A DNA stretch of 64,000 bases from contig CAKZLB010000036.1 of assembly GCA_937124965.1 (NCBI GenBank), forward strand, positions 62,001 through 126,000, given 5' to 3'. The stretch is from an uncultured Bacteroidota bacterium (GTDB lineage Bacteria; Bacteroidota; Bacteroidia; NS11-12g; UBA9320). Made by a program: the position numbers and the translations under genes. The notes beneath the pieces are model-generated. The model had not been told where the DNA came from and ran no database searches. It saw nothing but the letters and a program-made list of their open reading frames with translations. Below are positions 27,669-36,347 of this stretch, piece after piece (positions within the stretch are counted from its first letter, which is position 1; the number at the start of each line of letters is the position of its first letter).

Positions 27669-28916
27669 ATGATTCGGTTTCTATTTACTGTAATACTTCT
27701 CTACTCTTTTGTTTCGAGTTTCGGTCAGAAGAACATTCTATTTATTGGCAACAGTTACACCTATTACAATAACATGCCTGAGATCTTGACTCAAATAGCA
27801 TCATCTGCTGGCGACTCCGTTTACACTGAATCTCATACCCCAGGTGGGCGAAGAATATCTCAACATGCAGCTGATCCTATTGTTTATCAGAAACTGCACG
27901 ATCGTACTTGGGATTATGTCGTTTTACAATGTCAAAGTCAGGAGCCTGCATTTTCCGACAACCAAGTTGCGCAAGAAGTTTTCCCGTATGCAAAGCAACT
28001 TTGTGACAGTATTCGCGCGATCAACCCATGTGCGATTCCGATATTTTATATGACTTGGGGAAGAAAGAATGGAGACTCCAGAAATTGTGCTGCATTCCCT
28101 CCTATTTGCACATACGAAGGAATGGACTCCATTTTATATTCTAATTATTTAAAAATGGGTGAAACGAATGATGCCGAAGTCGCACCCGTTGGAGCAGTTT
28201 GGCGCCACTTACGATCGACTATTCCATCACTTGAGCTTTATAATTCAGATGAATCTCATCCGTCGAATGCTGGTTCAGTTGCTGCTGCTTATACCTTTTA
28301 TTCCGCGGTTTTCAGGAAGGACCCAACGTTTGGTAGTTATGGTAATGGTTTACCAAAAGAAACCGTAGATTCTATAAAGTCTGCGGTTGAGCAAGTATTT
28401 TACCAAAAACAACAAACGTACAATATTGGAGTTGCGGATCTATCTGGTGGTTTTGACATCAACAACATTTCAAATTGTACATATGCCGTTACGGTAGTTA
28501 ATCCAAGAGTAGATGCAACCTATAGGATCGACTTTGGTGATGGAACCATTGATACAGCTTCGTATGCAGAACATGAATATCAGCGTGTTGGAAAATACAT
28601 AGTTAAAGTAACTGCTGAAGCATGCGGTAAAATGAACTACGAATCAACGCAAATAGTTGTAAAATGTGCAGCGGGAATCAAGGCACCTTTAAAACAAGGA
28701 AGTATATTCCCAAACCCGTCAAAGGGTTCATTCGAACTGGATCATCGCTTTTCGTTGTTGTCGCTGTATGACGCAACAGGCAAACCTCTATCTTTTTCGG
28801 AGACACGTTCAAATACATTTGAAGTCAGCAATCTGTTTAAAGGAGTAGCCGTTGCAACGTTAGTAGATCGGTATAATGAAGGAAATCATTTTACTGTGCG
28901 ACTACTTTTGCTATAA
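27669..28916 (+). CDS. Secreted SGNH/GDSL-type hydrolase with T9SS type A domain
   Basis: A 415-residue exported protein (signal MIRFLFTVILLYSFVSSFGQ). The catalytic domain begins with ILFIGNSYTYYNNMP, where S29 is the block I nucleophile. It ends with SDESHPSNAG, the D194-x-x-H197 pair of block V. A PKD-like domain (about 265-340; YRIDFGDGTIDTASYAEHEYQ) follows, then a type A sorting domain (GSIFPNPSKGSFEL). Related enzymes are carbohydrate esterases or lipases; the substrate cannot be told. The stop codon touches the left end of the inverted-repeat element at 28917. Confidence 0.85.
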   Translation: MIRFLFTVILLYSFVSSFGQKNILFIGNSYTYYNNMPEILTQIASSAGDSVYTESHTPGGRRISQHAADPIVYQKLHDRTWDYVVLQCQSQEPAFSDNQVAQEVFPYAKQLCDSIRAINPCAIPIFYMTWGRKNGDSRNCAAFPPICTYEGMDSILYSNYLKMGETNDAEVAPVGAVWRHLRSTIPSLELYNSDESHPSNAGSVAAAYTFYSAVFRKDPTFGSYGNGLPKETVDSIKSAVEQVFYQKQQTYNIGVADLSGGFDINNISNCTYAVTVVNPRVDATYRIDFGDGTIDTASYAEHEYQRVGKYIVKVTAEACGKMNYESTQIVVKCAAGIKAPLKQGSIFPNPSKGSFELDHRFSLLSLYDATGKPLSFSETRSNTFEVSNLFKGVAVATLVDRYNEGNHFTVRLLLL

Positions 28917-29179
28917 ACCTGAGTTCGATTATTATTTATGGTTTAGAACGCTAGGAAATAGTGATTGTCGACTAAAATTTATGCAGTAATAGCGGGCTAT
29001 TTCAAATAATTTTTAGGAAGAGAAGCGCTTTTTCCTAGTGGAATAAGTATATGTTGTTCCATAAAACCCAATATACTTCGTTGGATTTGATTGATTTAGC
29101 CCGCTAAATCTTCACAAAACCGCCTTGTCTATTGACTTTTATGCAATTCTAAACCTATAAAGAAGAATCGAACTCAGGT
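28917..29179. mobile_element. 263-bp inverted-repeat element, MITE-like
   Basis: The ends are perfect 14-bp inverted repeats, ACCTGAGTTCGATT at 28917-28930 and AATCGAACTCAGGT at 29166-29179. The pentamer TATAA flanks both ends (28912-28916 and 29180-29184), as a target duplication would. Nested inside are further inverted pairs: GGTTTAGAA (28940) with TTCTAAACC (29147), and TAGCGGGCTA (28990) with TAGCCCGCTA (29097). There is no coding capacity. The left end coincides with the stop codon of the SGNH gene and the right end with the stop of the protease gene, so neither gene is broken. A structured 3' RNA is the alternative reading. Confidence 0.6.
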
Positions 29180-29184
29180 TATAA

Positions 29185-29835
29185 TCAATGAATCTTTGAG
29201 TAGCAGGCGTCACAAAGCGTTGAACTTCCGTTGTCAACAGTTTTGATCGTCTCGTTCGCGTCGTCCATTACACAGTTTTTGCCTTCAGTGCAATGTTTCA
29301 AACCTAGATTATGACCGATTTCATGATTGCACACTTTTATTAAGCGGTTTATCGTTTTCGTTCGATTTGACGTTAACCTGAAAGATGAAACCACGCATGC
29401 ATTTCCCGGCCGATATCCTAAACCAAATATTCCCCAATCTTTGTATTTAGACTCTGGCTTTTTTATTCGACCCAAGTCATCTCTTTTGGTGGTTGATATG
29501 TCTTTGGAAGTAAGTCCTAAAATATAATCTACTGAATCTGGAATGATTTCTTGAAGATGTTTAAGAAGAATGTCCGCTCGATATCTTGGAGATTTAACCT
29601 GAACAAATGCTTTTTGGGGAAGGTCAACACTAGGCAATATTATTACTCTAAAGCCGTAATTGTTTGTAAGATGAAAAGCAATACTATCCATGATTTCTGT
29701 GTCTGTAAACTCAAATGGCTGAATGGCAACAGTCGTGCTATCAGTTAGTAAAACCCTTGACAATTTAAACCTATATATTCCAATAGTCAAGAAAGAAGTT
29801 GCAAAAATTAGGATTAATACTCGTTTTAATTTCAA
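29185..29835 (-). CDS. Archaemetzincin-like zinc protease (M54 family), membrane-anchored or secreted
   Basis: A 216-residue protein with one N-terminal hydrophobic segment (about 5-20). The C-terminus holds the archaemetzincin signature: H171-E172-x-x-H175-x-x-G-x-x-H181-C182, then C188-x-M190, then C208-x-x-C211. The spacing between M190 and C208 is 17, exactly as in the family. The spacing between C182 and C188 is 5 where the family usually has 4. Three histidines and a glutamate form the catalytic zinc site, and the cysteines a second structural zinc site. The start is TTG at 29833-29835; no ATG is available. Substrates of M54 enzymes are unknown. Confidence 0.82.
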   Translation of the reverse strand: MKLKRVLILIFATSFLTIGIYRFKLSRVLLTDSTTVAIQPFEFTDTEIMDSIAFHLTNNYGFRVIILPSVDLPQKAFVQVKSPRYRADILLKHLQEIIPDSVDYILGLTSKDISTTKRDDLGRIKKPESKYKDWGIFGLGYRPGNACVVSSFRLTSNRTKTINRLIKVCNHEIGHNLGLKHCTEGKNCVMDDANETIKTVDNGSSTLCDACYSKIH

Positions 29836-29934
29836 AATAAAGAGAATTTGAAGTAATAAAATATCTCGTGTTACTACTCAAAATTAACGCTTTATGTTGC
29901 CTTAATTCTAAAATATGTTGTAATTGCGGCTGAT

Positions 29935-30228
29935 TTGCATAAACAATATAAATATCATGTATTAGTTTTACTTATGGTAGTGATTGGCGTAAACGTTGGT
30001 CAGCTATTTTTTAGTGGAACACCTGAAATACTGACTGTTATGGTTGATTGCGACACTGAATCAGATCAGAACGAATCTCTTGAAGACGACCTAAAAGAAG
30101 TTTTTTTGGCTTTTTTGGAAAGTGACATTCGCAACTCCAATTCAACATCAGTATTAAGCAGTGGCCAATACAATCTATCGTATCCAAAAATCCAAATTCA
30201 GATAAACACCCCACCGCCCGAGTTATAA
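29935..30228 (+). CDS. Small acidic single-pass protein of unknown function
   Basis: A 97-residue protein with one hydrophobic segment (VLVLLMVVIGVNVGQLFF, about 9-26), an acidic stretch (DCDTESDQNESLEDDL) and a Pro-rich end (INTPPPEL). The start is TTG at 29935. I recognise no family. It lies 54 bases before the first SulP gene in the same direction and may belong to the same transcription region. The protein-like residue order supports a real gene, but the evidence is moderate. Confidence 0.55.
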   Translation: MHKQYKYHVLVLLMVVIGVNVGQLFFSGTPEILTVMVDCDTESDQNESLEDDLKEVFLAFLESDIRNSNSTSVLSSGQYNLSYPKIQIQINTPPPEL

Positions 30229-30230
30229 GT

Positions 30231-30261
30231 TTGCATTTTTATTAAACCAACCTAACTTTTG
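30231..30261 (+). promoter_or_regulatory. Probable promoter of the first SulP gene
   Basis: TTG at 30231-30233 and TAACTTTTG at 30253-30261 are 19 bases apart. This fits the Bacteroidota promoter except for one extra T in the -7 box. The ATG follows 21 bases later. Confidence 0.5.
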
Positions 30262-30282
30262 TAAACACTTAACTCAGTCACA

Positions 30283-31845
30283 ATGAAATCAGAATTTAAT
30301 TTATCCTTTTTGGGAAGAGATTTGTCTTCCAGTATAGTTGTTTTTTTAGTTGCTTTACCTCTTTGCTTGGGAATATCACTCGTTTCCGATGCTCCTTTAC
30401 TTTCTGGTATAATCGCTGGAATTGTCGGTGGTATAGTTGTCGGAAGTGCCAGTGGCAGCCGGTTAGGAGTTAGTGGCCCGGCAGCTGGTTTGGCTGTTAT
30501 CGTGGCTGATGCCATTCATGATATTGGTTCCTTCGAAGTATTTCTAGCTGCGGTTGTTTTAGCAGGAGTTATTCAAATTGTGCTAGGTTTTATAGGTGCA
30601 GGGAAAGTGGCTTTCTACTTTCCTTCGTCGGTTATCAAAGGAATGTTGGCGGCAATTGGAATATCGATTTTCTTAAAACAAATCCCACACGCCATCGGTG
30701 TAGATAAAGATCCAGAAGGAGATTTCAAATTTTTTCAAGCAGACGGAGAAACAACATTTTCTGAACTTTTAAACTTTGAGAACTATGTGCCTGGCGCCTT
30801 GCTTGTTGGATTAATTTGTTTAGCAATATTAATATTTTGGGAGACTAAATTTATAAAGAACAACAAAGTGCTTTCATTGATTCCCGGTCCATTGTTAGCC
30901 GTTTTAGCAGGAGTTTCGTTAAACTCTGTTTACCCAGTTGACATGCTAATATCCAAAGAACACCTGGTATCTTTACCAGTATTCGATTCGTTTTCAGAAG
31001 TTTCTGCTGAACTCATTCACCCTAAACTTGCATACTTTGCTAAGTTTAAAGTAATTAAAACTGCGATTGTAATAGCCATTATTGCAAGTTTAGAAACGCT
31101 ACTAAGTGCTGAAGCAACTGACCGATTAGACCCAAATAAAAATATTACCCCAACAAATAGAGAGTTAAAGGCTCAAGGACTTGGCAACATTGTTTCTGGT
31201 CTTATTGGAGGAATCCCTGTGACACAGGTAATTGTGCGTAGTTCTGCAAATGTGCAAGCCGGAGGTCGAACAAAGCTCGCTACAATAATTCACGGATTTT
31301 TACTGTTAACTGCGGTTTTATTAATCCCTGTGGTAATGAATAAAATACCGTTGGCAGCTTTAGCCGCAATCCTTCTGGTAATTGGCTACAAGCTTGCTAA
31401 ACCAAGTATGTTCAAGAGGTTATATCGTGAAGGGCAAGATCAGTTTATTCCATTTGTTGTAACAATTATTGCCGTATTGTTTACCGATTTACTTGTTGGT
31501 ATTCTAATTGGTTTACTTGTAGGAATAGGTTATGTATTGTTCACTAATTTTAGATCTGCTATTAGATCTGAGAAAATTGGGAACCATACAATATTACACT
31601 TCAAAAAAGATGTCTTTTTCTATAATAGAGCTGAGTTGATGAAAGTTTTTAGCAGCTTACAAAAAGGAGATGAAATAACGTTGGATGGAACCAAAGTTGA
31701 TTTTATAGACCATGATATCTTCTTAGCGATTCAGGATTTTAAAACTAGTGCTCCAGAAAAGGGCATAAAGGTTAACGTAATTGACATCACTCGAAAAAAG
31801 ATAACATTTATCAATCAAGCCGAGGAGACAACAGAATTAAAGTAA
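30283..31845 (+). CDS. SulP-family inorganic anion transporter
   Basis: A 520-residue inner-membrane protein of the SulP/SLC26 family with 10-12 hydrophobic segments and a C-terminal STAS domain (about 430-515; LHFKKDVFFYNRAELMKVFS). Family motifs include SGPAAGLAVIVADAI near segment 3 and GLGNIVSGLIGGIPVTQVI in the second half. SulP proteins carry sulfate, bicarbonate or other anions, usually with Na+ or H+; the substrate cannot be read from sequence. It converges on a second SulP gene, separated by a strong terminator. The two differ enough to be paralogues of distinct subgroups. Confidence 0.92.
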   Translation: MKSEFNLSFLGRDLSSSIVVFLVALPLCLGISLVSDAPLLSGIIAGIVGGIVVGSASGSRLGVSGPAAGLAVIVADAIHDIGSFEVFLAAVVLAGVIQIVLGFIGAGKVAFYFPSSVIKGMLAAIGISIFLKQIPHAIGVDKDPEGDFKFFQADGETTFSELLNFENYVPGALLVGLICLAILIFWETKFIKNNKVLSLIPGPLLAVLAGVSLNSVYPVDMLISKEHLVSLPVFDSFSEVSAELIHPKLAYFAKFKVIKTAIVIAIIASLETLLSAEATDRLDPNKNITPTNRELKAQGLGNIVSGLIGGIPVTQVIVRSSANVQAGGRTKLATIIHGFLLLTAVLLIPVVMNKIPLAALAAILLVIGYKLAKPSMFKRLYREGQDQFIPFVVTIIAVLFTDLLVGILIGLLVGIGYVLFTNFRSAIRSEKIGNHTILHFKKDVFFYNRAELMKVFSSLQKGDEITLDGTKVDFIDHDIFLAIQDFKTSAPEKGIKVNVIDITRKKITFINQAEETTELK

Positions 31846-31859
31846 ACAACAGAATTTAT

Positions 31860-31901
31860 ACATGGGAAGTTTGTGCTACTGCCAACTTCCCATGTTTTTT
31901 T
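31860..31901 (+). terminator. Strong terminator between the two convergent SulP genes
   Basis: ACATGGGAAGTTTG (31860-31873) pairs with CAACTTCCCATGT (31883-31895) with one bulged base; a run of seven T follows. It ends the plus-strand SulP transcript and could serve the minus-strand gene in part. Confidence 0.9.
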
Positions 31902-31905
31902 ATAT

Positions 31906-33519
31906 CTAAACTTCTGAATCCATCAAGTCAGTAACCACGTGGTATCGTGGATCGTCAATCGATTTTTCGATGACATCGGCAAACGTTGGATCTGCCTTTA
32001 AAAGTAAAACTTGACACTCAGGGCTTAAGTGTGTTAAACGCACAACTTTCCCTTCTTCTAGATACTTTTTTGTTAAGTTGGCTAATGCTTCAATACCAGA
32101 ATGATCTGATACCTTCGATTCAATAAAATCTATTTCTACGTTGTTTGGATCTTCCTTAACGTCAAATTTTCTGTTGAAGTTTTGTACCGACCCAAAAAAT
32201 AACGGTCCCCAGATTTCATAAACCTTGGTCCCATCTTCTTTTATTCGCTTACGTGCACGAATCATGGTTGCATTTTGCCACGCAAACACCAATGCCGACA
32301 TTATCACACCAGCAATTACAGCAATGGCTAAATCTTGCCAAACTGTTATCGCAGACACAGCAATCAACACAATTGCATCAGCAACTGGTATTTTACGAAG
32401 TATTCTAAAACTACTCCAAGCAAACGTGCCAATTACAACCATAAACATTACTCCAACTAAAGCAGCTATTGGTATTTGTTCGATTAAAGGTGCACCAAAA
32501 AGTATAAAACATAATAAGGCAATGGCTGCTGTAGCTCCTGAAAGCCTACCCCTACCACCAGAGTTTACGTTGATGATAGATTGACCAATCATAGCACAAC
32601 CGCCCATTCCTCCAAATAAGCCGTTAAGTATATTCGCTCCACCTTGAGCAACACATTCTCTATTGCCACTTCCACGAGTTTCGGTTAAATCATCTACTAA
32701 GTTTAACGTCATTAACGACTCAATTAGACCAACCGCTGCTAACAAAAAGGCTGTTGACAAGATAAGTCCCCAATTGCCTACCAATGTTTCGGAAAACGTA
32801 AATATTTGACCTTGAAAGCTTGGCAAAGAACCTTTTAGTCCAGTTCCTCCACCGTCACGAATAAAAGACCCAACCGTACTTACATCTAACCCACCGAAAA
32901 TAGTAATACACGCCACGACAATAATTGCTGTCAGTGCCGCAGGTACTTTTTTAGTGAGCTTAGGTAAAAAATGCATGATGCCCATTGTTAATAATACAAA
33001 TCCTAGCATCAACATAAGGTTAGAACCCGATAACCATTGAGTTTCTCCACCAATATTCTCCTTAAACATACCGAGTTGAGAAATAAAAATTACTATGGCT
33101 AGACCGTTTACAAAGCCCATCATTACTGGATGTGGAATTAACCGAACGAATTTTCCAAGCTTCAGAAATCCTGCTAATATTTGAATAACACCAACAAACA
33201 AAAGTGTAATAAACAGCCATTGTAAGCCAAGATTTTCAATTGGGTTTGCTAGTGCATTACCGACCTCATTTCCTTTTTGAATCAAGTGAACCATGACCAC
33301 TGCCATTGCACCAGTTGCACCGGAAATCATACCTGGACGTCCGCCAAACAATGACGTAATAATTCCCATCATAAATGCACCATATAGTCCAACAAGTGGT
33401 GGTATGCCAGCAACAAAGGCAAATGCAACAGCTTCTGGCACCAAGGCCAACGCCACTGTTAAACCAGAAAGAATATCGTTTTTAGGATTTGAGGTAAAGT
33501 TGTTAAAGAGTCTTTTCAT
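31906..33519 (-). CDS. SulP-family inorganic anion transporter (second copy)
   Basis: A 537-residue SulP/SLC26 transporter. It begins with MKRLFNNFTSNPKNDILSGLTVALALVPEAVAFAFVAG, the typical amphipathic start and first segments of the BicA/YbaR-like bacterial subgroup. The motifs SGATGAMAVVMVHL and GMGGCAMIGQSIINVNSGGRGRLSG are clear. A STAS domain ends it (about 430-530; IDFIESKVSDHSGIEALANL). Bicarbonate or sulfate uptake is plausible. It is the only gene in its transcript. Confidence 0.93.
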   Translation of the reverse strand: MKRLFNNFTSNPKNDILSGLTVALALVPEAVAFAFVAGIPPLVGLYGAFMMGIITSLFGGRPGMISGATGAMAVVMVHLIQKGNEVGNALANPIENLGLQWLFITLLFVGVIQILAGFLKLGKFVRLIPHPVMMGFVNGLAIVIFISQLGMFKENIGGETQWLSGSNLMLMLGFVLLTMGIMHFLPKLTKKVPAALTAIIVVACITIFGGLDVSTVGSFIRDGGGTGLKGSLPSFQGQIFTFSETLVGNWGLILSTAFLLAAVGLIESLMTLNLVDDLTETRGSGNRECVAQGGANILNGLFGGMGGCAMIGQSIINVNSGGRGRLSGATAAIALLCFILFGAPLIEQIPIAALVGVMFMVVIGTFAWSSFRILRKIPVADAIVLIAVSAITVWQDLAIAVIAGVIMSALVFAWQNATMIRARKRIKEDGTKVYEIWGPLFFGSVQNFNRKFDVKEDPNNVEIDFIESKVSDHSGIEALANLTKKYLEEGKVVRLTHLSPECQVLLLKADPTFADVIEKSIDDPRYHVVTDLMDSEV

Positions 33520-33600
33520 TCCAGCGAATTAAAAGGTCGCGAAAATAGGCTTTTAAAGATGCTTAGTTTAAGAATGCTTGAACAAAATTTGGAGGTCTGA

Positions 33601-34266
33601 TTACAATAAAAATCCAATCCGAACACCAAGATTTAACAGATTGGAGTAATTGCTTAGTTTGGACAAGTAGAACTTAGAAAATGGTTCAATAACAACGGAT
33701 TTTTCGTTCTTTAATTCAAAAGCAAAGTGGCCACCCATATAAGGCGCAGCAAATACGTTCAAGTCCGTTGATTGTGACTCAACACTAGTTTCTATCGCTC
33801 GAGAAACAAAAACATTTGTATTTGTTACGTTCAAACTACCTGCTATGTTAACACCTACGACTAGACCAAACGTTTTATCCTCCATTTTGACCAGAACATG
33901 CAGCGGAATTTCTGCTTTTGTCGAACGTATCTCAATTCTTTGTAAAAAGCCAAGTGTTGGGTCAATTTGGTCTTCAAATAATAAATCGGAAGTTAGACCA
34001 TATCTTTCAGCAGTAACATTTAGACCAGGCCTAACAACCATAAAATCATTAAGTCGAATATACATTGACAAGCCAATGTCCAAGCCTGCACCCATATTGT
34101 TTCTATATTGAACTGGTGACCTACTTAATAGTGATAAATTAAAGCCACTAGATCCAACGAATGTTGATACTTTAGGTGAAACCGAGACTTCATAGTGATA
34201 TAACTGGGCAAACGATTTGACATTTATGCCTACGAGTACCAACAAGACAAGAAACACTTTCTTCAT
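33601..34266 (-). CDS. Outer-membrane beta-barrel protein, PorT-like
   Basis: A 221-residue protein with a signal peptide (MKKVFLVLLVLVGINVKSFAQ). The rest alternates polar and hydrophobic residues as in an eight-stranded barrel (VSVSPKVSTFVGSSGFNLSLL, VRPGLNVTAERYGL, and the closing strand LLNLGVRIGFLL ending in an aromatic-hydrophobic pattern). It matches the general outer-membrane beta-barrel domain found in PorT-like proteins. The role is unknown; it need not be part of the T9SS. The neighbour in the other direction is a gluzincin-like secreted protein. Confidence 0.75.
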   Translation of the reverse strand: MKKVFLVLLVLVGINVKSFAQLYHYEVSVSPKVSTFVGSSGFNLSLLSRSPVQYRNNMGAGLDIGLSMYIRLNDFMVVRPGLNVTAERYGLTSDLLFEDQIDPTLGFLQRIEIRSTKAEIPLHVLVKMEDKTFGLVVGVNIAGSLNVTNTNVFVSRAIETSVESQSTDLNVFAAPYMGGHFAFELKNEKSVVIEPFSKFYLSKLSNYSNLLNLGVRIGFLL

Positions 34267-34357
34267 AGAGATTACTTCGCTGATAGTATCAGCAAATACA
34301 ATTCTACTAATATTGTTTCAAATTTTACTAATTTAGAAAAATCATAAAACAAACCAA

Positions 34358-35488
34358 TTGAATAAGAGATACATCCTTCTAATTACACTTTTTTCGACAA
34401 CAGTGTGTGCTTCTGCACAAATTCAGAATAACCTTTCGTTAAATTGGGCTGTTGCCAATAATACACCAAGTGACGCATTAGTGATATCATATGTGAATGA
34501 TTATTTAAATGCATTTTCTAAATCTAAAGACACTAAAACTTTAGATAAATATTGGATTAAACCAATACTTGTTGCTGACAGTGGTTTTGATTTAGGTCTT
34601 GAATTTCTTATCAGAGGTTTTGAGGTAAATGATTTCATGAACCATCACCAAGCCATACTATTAACCACAAATTGGTTACCTGATTCAATCTGTAAAGCTT
34701 CAGTTCTGTTTCTTAGAACCGACTCGTTACCATTGAATGATCGCGGGAAAGTTCGTGCGATATATGAATACAATGTAAAAATAAACAACGGTCAACCACG
34801 ATTTATAAACAACCTCGATTTATTTATTCAATCTGCTCACAATAGGTCATTTAGAGGAGTTGACTATTATTATCAAAATAAGAAATGTTTTAAGCTTAAG
34901 GACGCAAAAAAGACATCAATTCTAGCTAAAAAGTTTAAGGTGTATTTCGATCCTGATAATGAGCCTTTCACTTTAATAATTTGTCAAAATAAACATGAAT
35001 TAGGACTAAACTTTAATTTTCAATTCACGTATACTGCTCGAACTTCAGGTGTTGCTACAAAAAAAGACAGATACCTTATTAGTGCTTTAAACTCCGCTTA
35101 TTATGGTCATGAAACTATCCATATTTGGGCTCCTCAAACCACTCCAGGATTCCTGTGGGAAGGTTTGGCGACCTATTTCGGTGGTGGACAAAACTTGACC
35201 TACGAAGAATTTATTCGTGAAGATGATCGCTTAGATACTAGCACGATTAAAGAAATTATCTATAAAGAAGAAATCAATTGGTATTACACCTATGTATTTG
35301 GTTCATTGCTTACTGACTTTTTAATAAACGACCTAGATATCGATTCCTATGAACTTTTTTTTAATACGTTTAATAACTTTAGTGAGTTAATAGAAATCTT
35401 GGAATCAGATTACAACATTGACAAGCAAAAACTAACAACCGAAATTATTTCTAAATTCCGCCTTTGTAAATCACAATCAACTCGTTAA
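34358..35488 (+). CDS. Secreted gluzincin-like metallopeptidase candidate
   Basis: A 376-residue exported protein starting at TTG 34358 (signal MNKRYILLITLFSTTVCASAQ). Near the middle is a zinc-protease motif, H251-E252-T-I-H255. Thirteen residues on is the motif FLWEGLATYFGG, where E268 would be the third zinc ligand. That is the arrangement of the peptidase MA-like gluzincin clan (HExxH + E). The N-terminal 200 residues match nothing I know. Activity is likely but not proven. It stands alone between convergent or divergent neighbours. Confidence 0.65.
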   Translation: MNKRYILLITLFSTTVCASAQIQNNLSLNWAVANNTPSDALVISYVNDYLNAFSKSKDTKTLDKYWIKPILVADSGFDLGLEFLIRGFEVNDFMNHHQAILLTTNWLPDSICKASVLFLRTDSLPLNDRGKVRAIYEYNVKINNGQPRFINNLDLFIQSAHNRSFRGVDYYYQNKKCFKLKDAKKTSILAKKFKVYFDPDNEPFTLIICQNKHELGLNFNFQFTYTARTSGVATKKDRYLISALNSAYYGHETIHIWAPQTTPGFLWEGLATYFGGGQNLTYEEFIREDDRLDTSTIKEIIYKEEINWYYTYVFGSLLTDFLINDLDIDSYELFFNTFNNFSELIEILESDYNIDKQKLTTEIISKFRLCKSQSTR

Positions 35489-35570
35489 ATCCTATATTTT
35501 TAATCAACCAATATGAGTGTAATTCATGGAGGAAGTAAAATCAAAGGATCTGGAAGTTAATAAAAGGTAG

Positions 35571-35777
35571 CTACTCTTTTGTTTTGCACGTAGAAATTCC
35601 AAATGGAGCATACAACGGGCAAAAGTTTATAAAGCTAGTCGCAACAAAAATTCCTGCAACTACCAACAAAATGATTCCCAATGTTCCAGAAACAACATTA
35701 GCAAAGTAAAGGATCAAGATTAATGCTGCAGCTATCAAACGGATGATTTTATCCGTGCTTCCCATATTCTTTTTCAT
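35571..35777 (-). CDS. Small DUF2892-type membrane protein
   Basis: A 68-residue protein of the YgaP-type transmembrane family (DUF2892). MGSTDKIIRLIAAALILILYF starts it, a second hydrophobic helix follows (LGIILLVVAGIFVATSFI), and FCPLYAPFGISTC closes it, the family's hallmark. Some members fuse to or neighbour rhodanese domains and thiol chemistry; no such gene is adjacent here. ATGs at residues 1 and 5 are both possible starts. Confidence 0.85.
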   Translation of the reverse strand: MKKNMGSTDKIIRLIAAALILILYFANVVSGTLGIILLVVAGIFVATSFINFCPLYAPFGISTCKTKE

Positions 35778-35871
35778 ATTTGAATTTTATTACGAATATA
35801 CAAAGGCAATAGAAATCGTAACTGACTGTTGTCATAAACGAAAAAGTAATTTTGAATGTTGAGGTTTCTAG

Positions 35872-36342
35872 TTACTTTGAAGCACTTTTAGACAATTTCT
35901 CGAATTCAGTTTTATAATATCTAAACGGAACAATCAACATTCCAAAACATTCTCCATCTTCTTTGGAAATGTGCTTATGGTGAAGTTTGTGCGCTCGACG
36001 AATGGCTCTAAAATAAAAATTATCCGTATTTCTTAGCCATTTAAAACGCTGATGTATAAAGACATCGTGAACCAAGAAATAGCAAAACCCGTATGCCATA
36101 ATTCCAAATCCTATAGCAAGTGCAATCGGAAGCACTTTAATAGTTCCAACCAATATTAATATCATGCTTGGAATTGCAAAAATTAGAAAAAAGGCATCAT
36201 TTTTTTCAAAAAATGATTTGTTCGTATGAGTATGATGATCTTCATGCAAGTTCCATAATAACCCATGCATGATAAACTTGTGAGTAAACCATGCAACAAA
36301 CTCCATAAAGAAAAATGTAACAAAAAAGATAGCTATCGTCAT
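35872..36342 (-). CDS. crtZ: Beta-carotene hydroxylase, CrtZ-type
   Basis: A 156-residue integral membrane diiron enzyme of the fatty-acid hydroxylase superfamily. The histidine boxes are HKFIMH, HEDHH, HDVFIH and HKLHH, in the order and spacing of CrtZ. It adds 3,3'-hydroxyls to beta-ionone rings to make zeaxanthin. It is the last gene of the merR-crtI-crtB operon, 5 bases after the small secreted gene. The cluster shows no obvious lycopene cyclase, which CrtZ needs upstream in the pathway. Confidence 0.9.
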   Translation of the reverse strand: MTIAIFFVTFFFMEFVAWFTHKFIMHGLLWNLHEDHHTHTNKSFFEKNDAFFLIFAIPSMILILVGTIKVLPIALAIGFGIMAYGFCYFLVHDVFIHQRFKWLRNTDNFYFRAIRRAHKLHHKHISKEDGECFGMLIVPFRYYKTEFEKLSKSASK

Positions 36343-36347
36343 GTTGG

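Noticed and set aside
35511-35558. Tiny frame MSVIHGGSKIKGSGS
   Set aside because: Only 15 codons with no recognisable family; a real peptide cannot be excluded but is not supported.
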